Positions 7,563 through 11,048 of a DNA stretch of 11,048 nt are shown piece by piece. This DNA is from an uncultured Fastidiosipila sp. (GTDB lineage: Bacteria; Bacillota; Clostridia; Saccharofermentanales; Fastidiosipilaceae): NCBI GenBank assembly GCA_938014865.1, contig CALLQJ010000420.1, positions 1-11,048 on the forward strand, written 5' to 3'. The notes beneath the pieces were generated by a model, which saw only the letters and a program-made list of their open reading frames with translations, made no database searches and was not told the DNA's origin. The stretch's first letter is position 1, and each line of letters starts with the position of its first letter. The position numbers were made by a program, and so were the translations under genes.

Positions 7563-9007
7563 AAAAGTAAATCCTTTCCCTTTAAGATGGCGGCGGCAAT
7601 ATCCTTTGCCCCCTGTCCGCTTTTTAAAACAGGCAGTTTCAGTGTAGCCTCGAGATCGTCCAAGGTCCAATCATCCAGAAAAATATCGTCTCCCTGACGC
7701 AGCATCACATCGCCGATCAAGACCGCTTCTTTCCCTCTTCTCTCCTCCGGAATCGCCCGGAGCAGGGCCCGGCTGACGTCCTGCCCGGTCAGGAGGCCCG
7801 TCACCGTGATCCGCTCCCCGAAGAAACGGTTCTCCACCGGATGCAGAATAAGCTCCGTCCCGAAGCAGCGCGCCAGCTGCCGGCACAAGGGCTGCATAAA
7901 GGCATAGGCAGCGGTTCCGACCGGCATATGAAAGGTCACATCTTTTTTATTTTTAAACGCATAATAGGCCGCAAGATCCCGCCGGCCCCTGTGCATTTTC
8001 CGGATGAGGGCCCGGCACTCCTGCCGGAACAAGGCTAAGAGCCCGATCCCGTTTTCCAGCTGCGGAAAGCCTTCATAATAATCCGCCTCGGGAATCGCTT
8101 CGCCCGCCAGGAGGAAAAATTCATCGGACGGGAAAAAGACCCGCCTGCCCAGCTGCTTCCTGAAGCGTTTCTGCCAGCTTTCGCTCTGCCGGAGAAGGGC
8201 CCGGGCCGCTGCCTGATCACAGGGCCTGATATAAGGCAGGCCCAAGGCCTCCCGGTAGCGGGTCAGGCCGACCGGCACACAGGCCACAGACTGCAGGGCA
8301 TCGCCGAGCGCCGCCAGGTCCTCAAGCGTCCGGTCCAGTTCTTCGCCGTCATTCAGCCCCGGCATCAGGACAATCTGGACATTGATCTTTATGCCCGCTG
8401 CGGCAATCCGCCGGAGCTGCTCCCGGATGCGGCCGGCAAATCGATTGCCGAGCATTTTCTTCCGCAGTTCGGGATTGGTGGTATGCACCGAGACATTCAT
8501 CGGCGACAGCTTATAGGCAATCAGCCGGTCAAGCTCTTCGTCTTTCATATTCGTCAGCGTAATATAATTGCCGCTCAGAAAGGAAAGACGCATATCATCG
8601 TCTTTAAAATACAAGGTCTCCCGCATGCCGGGCGGCAGCTGATCAATAAAGCAGAAAAGGCATTGATTGTGACAATGCAGCGGATCGTCCATCATCGACT
8701 CGGCAAATTCCAGTCCGGGATCCTCATCTTCCGCTTTTTCAATTTCGACCGTATAAAGCGTGCCGTCCGGCCGCTTCAGACGCATCGTCAGATGATCGTC
8801 CAAAACCGCCAGGCGGTAATCGAAGACATCTTTTATCCTGCGCCCGTTGACCTCCAGCAGCTCATCGCCCGCCCGGATCCCGCAGGCCTCTGCCGGACTG
8901 CCCGCAGCTGTGTTCAGGACCTGCCGGGCACTGCGGATCGGGTCGGCTTCGTGCGGATTACGCGCAGAAAACGGCAAGTGTTTCAGCTCATAGGAATTAT
9001 CCGCCAT
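7559..9007 (-). CDS. DUF512-family putative radical-SAM/PDZ protein
   Basis: The 482-residue protein starts with a poorly conserved stretch of about 25 residues, then a PDZ-like domain (about 28-90) with SPAEACGIRAGDELLEVNG. CHNQCLFC follows, giving C112, C116 and C119, the CxxxCxxC pattern that binds a 4Fe-4S cluster in radical-SAM enzymes. IDQLPPGMRETLYFKDDD and LSFLSGNYITLTN come right after and are hallmarks of this family. A TIM-barrel-like middle part and the DUF512 domain (about 290-475) complete it. The protein is soluble, with no signal peptide. Its reaction is not known to me. The family is common in Clostridia and cyanobacteria and, as I recall, often lies next to der. GGAGGTG stands four bases before the ATG at 9007. 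The stop overlaps the der start by four bases, so the two are probably translationally coupled. Confidence 0.9.
   Translation of the reverse strand: MADNSYELKHLPFSARNPHEADPIRSARQVLNTAAGSPAEACGIRAGDELLEVNGRRIKDVFDYRLAVLDDHLTMRLKRPDGTLYTVEIEKAEDEDPGLEFAESMMDDPLHCHNQCLFCFIDQLPPGMRETLYFKDDDMRLSFLSGNYITLTNMKDEELDRLIAYKLSPMNVSVHTTNPELRKKMLGNRFAGRIREQLRRIAAAGIKINVQIVLMPGLNDGEELDRTLEDLAALGDALQSVACVPVGLTRYREALGLPYIRPCDQAAARALLRQSESWQKRFRKQLGRRVFFPSDEFFLLAGEAIPEADYYEGFPQLENGIGLLALFRQECRALIRKMHRGRRDLAAYYAFKNKKDVTFHMPVGTAAYAFMQPLCRQLARCFGTELILHPVENRFFGERITVTGLLTGQDVSRALLRAIPEERRGKEAVLIGDVMLRQGDDIFLDDWTLDDLEATLKLPVLKSGQGAKDIAAAILKGKDLLL
7572..7583 (-). promoter_or_regulatory. Ribosome binding site that fixes the der start
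   Basis: AAAGGGAAAGGA on the minus strand ends nine bases before the ATG at 7562 and lies within the last codons of the DUF512 gene. It supports this start over the longer open frame. Confidence 0.6.
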
Positions 9008-9025
9008 AAAACACCTCCGTTATAC

Positions 9026-9043
9026 GAAAAAAGATCTTCTTTC
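9026..9043. repeat. Near-perfect 18-bp palindrome upstream of the DUF512 gene
   Basis: The segment is centred on AAGATCTT and matches its own reverse complement at 16 of 18 positions. It lies between the rpmF terminator and the DUF512 ribosome binding site. It could be a small operator or a chance AT-rich inverted repeat; nothing else supports a regulatory role. Confidence 0.3.
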
Positions 9044-9051
9044 AGGCACTC

Positions 9052-9083
9052 AAAAACAGCGCGGAGCGAGAGCCCGCGCTGTT
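9052..9083 (-). terminator. Intrinsic terminator after rpmF
   Basis: A perfect 10-bp stem (AACAGCGCGG at 9055-9064 and CCGCGCTGTT at 9074-9083) encloses a nine-base loop. Read on the minus strand it ends in five T, two of them within the stem. It starts about 27 bp after the rpmF stop. The short T-run suggests partial read-through into the DUF512-der-typA-mltG genes, for which I see no good separate promoter. Confidence 0.75.
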
Positions 9084-9109
9084 CTCTTGCTGTCCTTATA
9101 AAAGAAAGC

Positions 9110-9289
9110 TTACGCTTCCGTTTCAATAACCTCTTTGCCCTTGTAGTAGCCGCAGCGTTTGCAGACTTTATGCTGCATCTTCAGTTCGTGACACTGGGGA
9201 CATTCTACGAGGTTCAGCGGTTTAAGCTTCCAATTCGAACGATGTCTGCGCGATCTCGCTTTCGACCATTTTCTCTTAGGTACTGCCAT
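9110..9289 (-). CDS. rpmF: Large ribosomal subunit protein bL32, zinc-binding type
   Basis: The 59-residue protein begins MAVPKRKWSKARSRRHR, the conserved basic start of L32 that contacts 23S rRNA. Two cysteine pairs follow, C30/C33 (CPQC) and C43/C46 (CKRC). This is the zinc-ribbon (C+) form, not the cysteine-free form some bacteria express under zinc limitation. The ATG at 9289 is chosen because GGAGGTT lies six bases upstream; an in-frame TTG at 9304 is part of that ribosome binding site and cannot be the start. The gene follows the DUF177 gene by 51 bp, the usual pairing. The plsX/acpP fatty-acid genes that often follow rpmF are absent here, and a terminator comes instead. Confidence 0.98.
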   Translation of the reverse strand: MAVPKRKWSKARSRRHRSNWKLKPLNLVECPQCHELKMQHKVCKRCGYYKGKEVIETEA

Positions 9290-9295
9290 TATCTT

Positions 9296-9302
9296 AACCT
9301 CC
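9296..9302 (-). promoter_or_regulatory. Ribosome binding site that fixes the rpmF start
   Basis: GGAGGTT on the minus strand stands six bases before the ATG at 9289. It overlaps the alternative in-frame TTG at 9304-9302 and so rules that codon out. Confidence 0.75.
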
Positions 9303-9340
9303 AATAAATCTCATTCAACATTTAAACAAGCCTTTTACTT

Positions 9341-9913
9341 TTACAACAATTCACGCAATTTGTCAAATGGTCCGGGGGCTTTTGCCGCCTCTTCATCGCA
9401 GTGACAGGCCGGATCATCCTTGCGTCTGCCGCATACGGAACACAGTCCCGGGCAGTCTTCACTGCAGACCACCCCGATGGGCAGATTCAAGATTGCCAGA
9501 TCGGAAAAAAGCTTATCGGGCGAGAAGTAATAGCCGTTGTGATACGGCACTTCTTCCGGATCGTTGATCTCTTCTTCCTCTTCATAGCCGGCCACGTCCT
9601 CCCCGCCGTACGCGGTAAAGTGCCGGCTGTCCGTATAATAGCCTTCCGGATAGATCTGCTCGTCCACATCAATGACGGACTCCCGCCTGACTTTCCTGAG
9701 GCAGCGGTCACAGGCCGCTTCCCAGATTAAATGCAGCTTGCCTTCGAGACGAAGGATCCCGCCGCTTTCCGAAGTGATGCGCCCTTCAAAGGTCACCGGC
9801 TCCGGGAAATGATAGGAAGCAAAATCTTCCGGACGTAAATTATCTTCTTTTTCAAGCTTCACCGGGTCAGATGCCCCGCGTTCCTGCAACAAAGGACCGA
9901 TCTCAATTTCCAT
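9341..9913 (-). CDS. yceD: DUF177 (YceD-like) protein, linked to 23S rRNA accumulation
   Basis: The 190-residue soluble protein has the DUF177 layout. A beta-rich N-terminal part carries the CDRC pair (C68, C71). An acidic middle follows, including five consecutive Glu at 111-115. The C-terminal zinc-ribbon-like cluster is C150, C154, C158, C161, C170 and C172 (CSEDCPGLCSVCG, then CHC). Relatives in Escherichia coli and plants are needed for normal 23S rRNA accumulation; the exact activity is not known. The FSDLAILNLPIGVVCSEDC segment is typical. GGGAGGT stands six bases before the ATG at 9913. It is first in a probable two-gene unit with rpmF. Confidence 0.93.
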   Translation of the reverse strand: MEIEIGPLLQERGASDPVKLEKEDNLRPEDFASYHFPEPVTFEGRITSESGGILRLEGKLHLIWEAACDRCLRKVRRESVIDVDEQIYPEGYYTDSRHFTAYGGEDVAGYEEEEEINDPEEVPYHNGYYFSPDKLFSDLAILNLPIGVVCSEDCPGLCSVCGRRKDDPACHCDEEAAKAPGPFDKLRELL

Positions 9914-9943
9914 AAAAATACCTCCCTGCTGCTCGTTAAGCTA

Positions 9944-9971
9944 AGTATACAGTATAACGCATCGCAAAAAA
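9944..9971 (-). promoter_or_regulatory. Weak candidate promoter for the DUF177-rpmF unit
   Basis: The minus strand carries two TATACT boxes in tandem, at 9956-9951 and 9949-9944, about 30-45 bp before the DUF177 start and just after the T-run of the preceding terminator. Both resemble a -10 element. No good TTGACA-like -35 lies 16-18 bp upstream of either; the region there is T-rich. The position after a terminator makes a promoter plausible. Confidence 0.35.
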
Positions 9972-10000
9972 GAGGCCGGGCTTTTGTTTAAGAAAGCCGG
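9966..10000 (-). terminator. Intrinsic terminator downstream of the small membrane protein gene
   Basis: Read on the minus strand, CCGGCTTT (10000-9993 side) pairs with AAAG-CCGG on the other side, with one bulged base. Six T (complement of 9966-9971) come four bases after the stem. It would end the ddl-DUF1934-small protein transcript before the DUF177 gene. Confidence 0.7.
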
Positions 10001-10025
10001 ATATTTACAAAACAGATCAAATTTT

Positions 10026-10072
10026 GCGGAAGATACGCCCCTGCCGGGACAGGCATCTTTTGCGCTATCCGC
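10026..10072 (-). other. Extended imperfect hairpin just after the small membrane protein stop
   Basis: Nested pairing is visible: GCGG/CCGC outside (10026-10029 and 10069-10072), AAGAT/ATCTT in the middle, and CCTG/CAGG around a CCGGGA loop inside. There is no T-run after it, so it is not by itself an intrinsic terminator. It begins five bases after the stop codon at 10078 and may protect the transcript's 3' end or aid termination at 9966-10000. Confidence 0.45.
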
Positions 10073-10077
10073 CGCTT

Positions 10078-10335
10078 TTACTCTCTTGTTTTCACATAAA
10101 TAAAGAAAATCAGAAAAATGACAAGACCTGCCGCAATCCCCGCCAGGAAGGTTTTCAGCAGGACCCCGATCACGGCAATCGCCGCCCCGGCCAGCAGAAC
10201 ACCCGCCGTTAAAAGGATCGCTTTGCTCTTAAAGCTCAGACCGGAAGATTTCTCCGGATCCTCCTTTGAGAGCTCCGCCTCCTGCCGTTTTTCCAATTCT
10301 TTTTTCCCCTTTTCCGGCTGCTTCATCTCCTCCAT
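10078..10335 (-). CDS. Unrecognised small membrane protein, two helices
   Basis: This 85-residue protein does not match a family I recognise. Residues 1-36 are hydrophilic and rich in Lys and Glu. Two hydrophobic, Gly/Ala-rich segments (about 39-60 and 63-81) are joined by a very short turn around Lys61, and the end is VKTRE. That predicts a helical hairpin with both ends in the cytoplasm. There are no cysteines and no signal peptidase site. AGGAGG stands seven bases before the ATG at 10335, which is strong support that it is translated. It is 20 bp after the DUF1934 gene and last in the ddl unit, so a link to the envelope is possible but unproven. Similar size and topology are found in holins and in many unrelated small proteins. 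Confidence 0.75.
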   Translation of the reverse strand: MEEMKQPEKGKKELEKRQEAELSKEDPEKSSGLSFKSKAILLTAGVLLAGAAIAVIGVLLKTFLAGIAAGLVIFLIFFIYVKTRE

Positions 10336-10355
10336 CTTGCGTCCTCCTTTTGTCT

Positions 10356-10808
10356 TCAGCCCTCTGCGTTCCGGGCCGCCTTGGCTTTGTACAGAATTTC
10401 AATCTCGTTGCGCAGCGGCTTTTGGTGATTAAAGTCGAGCGCATAATGAATCTCTATCCTGCCTTTTTCCCCGCCGCGTTCAAGCTTCAGCTGCTGGGTG
10501 GTAAAGTTCAGATCAAAGGATCCGAAGGGCGTCGACATGCGGGTCTGATGATGGTTGCCGGCTTCGAAGTGCATCTTCATCTGATGTTCACCGACCCGGT
10601 TCAGGAGCACCTCATCTTTATCCTTGAAGATCGAGACCGTCGTCAGGGTGTTCTCCATCCCCGACGCCTCTCCCTCGCGATAGACCAGGACCGTTTTGTC
10701 CCCGCGCTCATAAAGACGGCCTTCACAGGTCATCTTGATGACTTGTTCCTGACCCTCTTCATCTTTTTGTTTGTTTTTTATTGTAATCAGAATCGGCAGA
10801 TGCGCCAT
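10356..10808 (-). CDS. DUF1934 (YwiB-like) beta-barrel protein
   Basis: The 150-residue soluble protein fits DUF1934, a Bacillota family with a calycin-like beta-barrel fold and no known function. Alternating strands such as PILITIKNKQ, MTCEGRLYERGDKTVLVYRE, HFEAGNHHQTRMSTPFG and IEIHYALDFNHQ show the usual pattern, ending in the conserved NEIEILYK. The family's usual length is about 140-150. The open frame runs upstream to 10874 but that part overlaps ddl. The ATG at 10808 is preferred because a GGGAAGGGAAGG-type ribosome binding site precedes it. It lies 22 bp after the ddl stop. In Bacillus the homologue lies beside argS; that neighbour is absent here. Confidence 0.87.
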   Translation of the reverse strand: MAHLPILITIKNKQKDEEGQEQVIKMTCEGRLYERGDKTVLVYREGEASGMENTLTTVSIFKDKDEVLLNRVGEHQMKMHFEAGNHHQTRMSTPFGSFDLNFTTQQLKLERGGEKGRIEIHYALDFNHQKPLRNEIEILYKAKAARNAEG

Positions 10809-10830
10809 CTTCCTTCCCTTCCCCCTCGTA

Positions 10831-11048
10831 TTAATCGACCAGACGCTTCCTGGCTTCTTCCGCCTGCCGTTCAACGGCCAGACGGCAAAGCTCCGTCAGA
10901 AGCGGCCCCGTCTTCAGCCCTTCGGCGGCAAAGGCCATCGGGTATAAGCTGATATTCGTAAAACCGGGCAGTGTATTGATCTCATTCAGATAGATGCGCC
11001 CGTCTTCCGTGCAGAAAAAGTCAACCCGGGCCAGGCCCCGGCAGCCGA
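10831..11048 (-). CDS. ddl: D-alanine-D-alanine ligase, C-terminal fragment (5' end outside window)
   Basis: About 72 C-terminal residues are visible, from the right edge to a TAA at 10833-10831. They read GCRGLARVDFF, then RIYLNEINTLPGFTNISLYP. These are the end of the ATP-grasp domain of Ddl, including the Asp, Glu and Asn that bind the two magnesium ions. Ddl joins two D-Ala for peptidoglycan precursors. The rest of the gene is beyond the window. The tail ends in a charged helix (VERQAEEARKRLVD). No in-frame ATG appears early enough to suggest a separate short gene, so this is an edge truncation and not a pseudogene. Confidence 0.95.
   Translation of the reverse strand, partial: GCRGLARVDFFCTEDGRIYLNEINTLPGFTNISLYPMAFAAEGLKTGPLLTELCRLAVERQAEEARKRLVD

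Noticed and set aside
7563..7670. Longer N-terminal extension of Der to 7670
   Set aside because: It would overlap the DUF512 gene by over 100 bp, lacks similarity to Der, and the ATG at 7562 has its own ribosome binding site.
9008..9051. TATAAC box before the DUF512 gene as a promoter
   Set aside because: There is no TTGACA-like element at 16-18 bp spacing, and transcription would begin within or after the ribosome binding site.

Overview
The window looks like an ordinary housekeeping stretch of a Bacillota (Firmicutes) chromosome, most likely an anaerobic Clostridia-type organism. The evidence is the set of protein families: a DUF512/radical-SAM protein next to der, a YwiB-like DUF1934 protein, a DUF177-rpmF pair, a four-cysteine L32 protein, and mltG beside a U32 'peptidase'. 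Strong AGGAGG-type ribosome binding sites and short intrinsic terminators agree. Base composition is moderately GC-rich by eye and even across the window. I see no tRNA, rRNA, CRISPR array, insertion sequence, phage gene or attachment site. The taxonomic call is an inference; no marker here fixes the genus.

Layout, left to right. (1) The only plus-strand gene, cut by the left edge, encodes a CPBP-family membrane protease with a very long charged N-terminal tail. It ends at a strong hairpin terminator (about 1585-1616) shared with the convergent gene that follows. (2) All other genes are on the minus strand and are read right to left. In transcription order they are: the 3' end of ddl (D-Ala-D-Ala ligase, cut by the right edge), a DUF1934 protein, an unrecognised small two-helix membrane protein, and a terminator; then yceD-like DUF177, rpmF and a terminator; then a DUF512 radical-SAM protein, der, typA/bipA, mltG and a terminator-like hairpin; then a U32 protein of the TrhP/RlhA type.

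The shared theme is translation and envelope growth. L32, Der, TypA/BipA and the DUF177 protein belong to 50S ribosome assembly or rRNA metabolism. The U32 protein is probably a tRNA or rRNA hydroxylation factor. Ddl and MltG act at the two ends of peptidoglycan synthesis. The central genes are tightly packed: DUF512 and der share an ATGA junction, der and typA overlap by 29 bp, and typA and mltG are 30 bp apart. Co-transcription and translational coupling are therefore likely.

I did not find a convincing undescribed multi-gene system. The points most worth a second look are the terminator-like hairpin that sits directly against the ribosome binding site of the U32 gene, the absence of a trmR-type methyltransferase between mltG and the U32 gene, the charge-segregated tail of the CPBP protease, the DUF512-der coupling, and the unrecognised 85-residue membrane protein.
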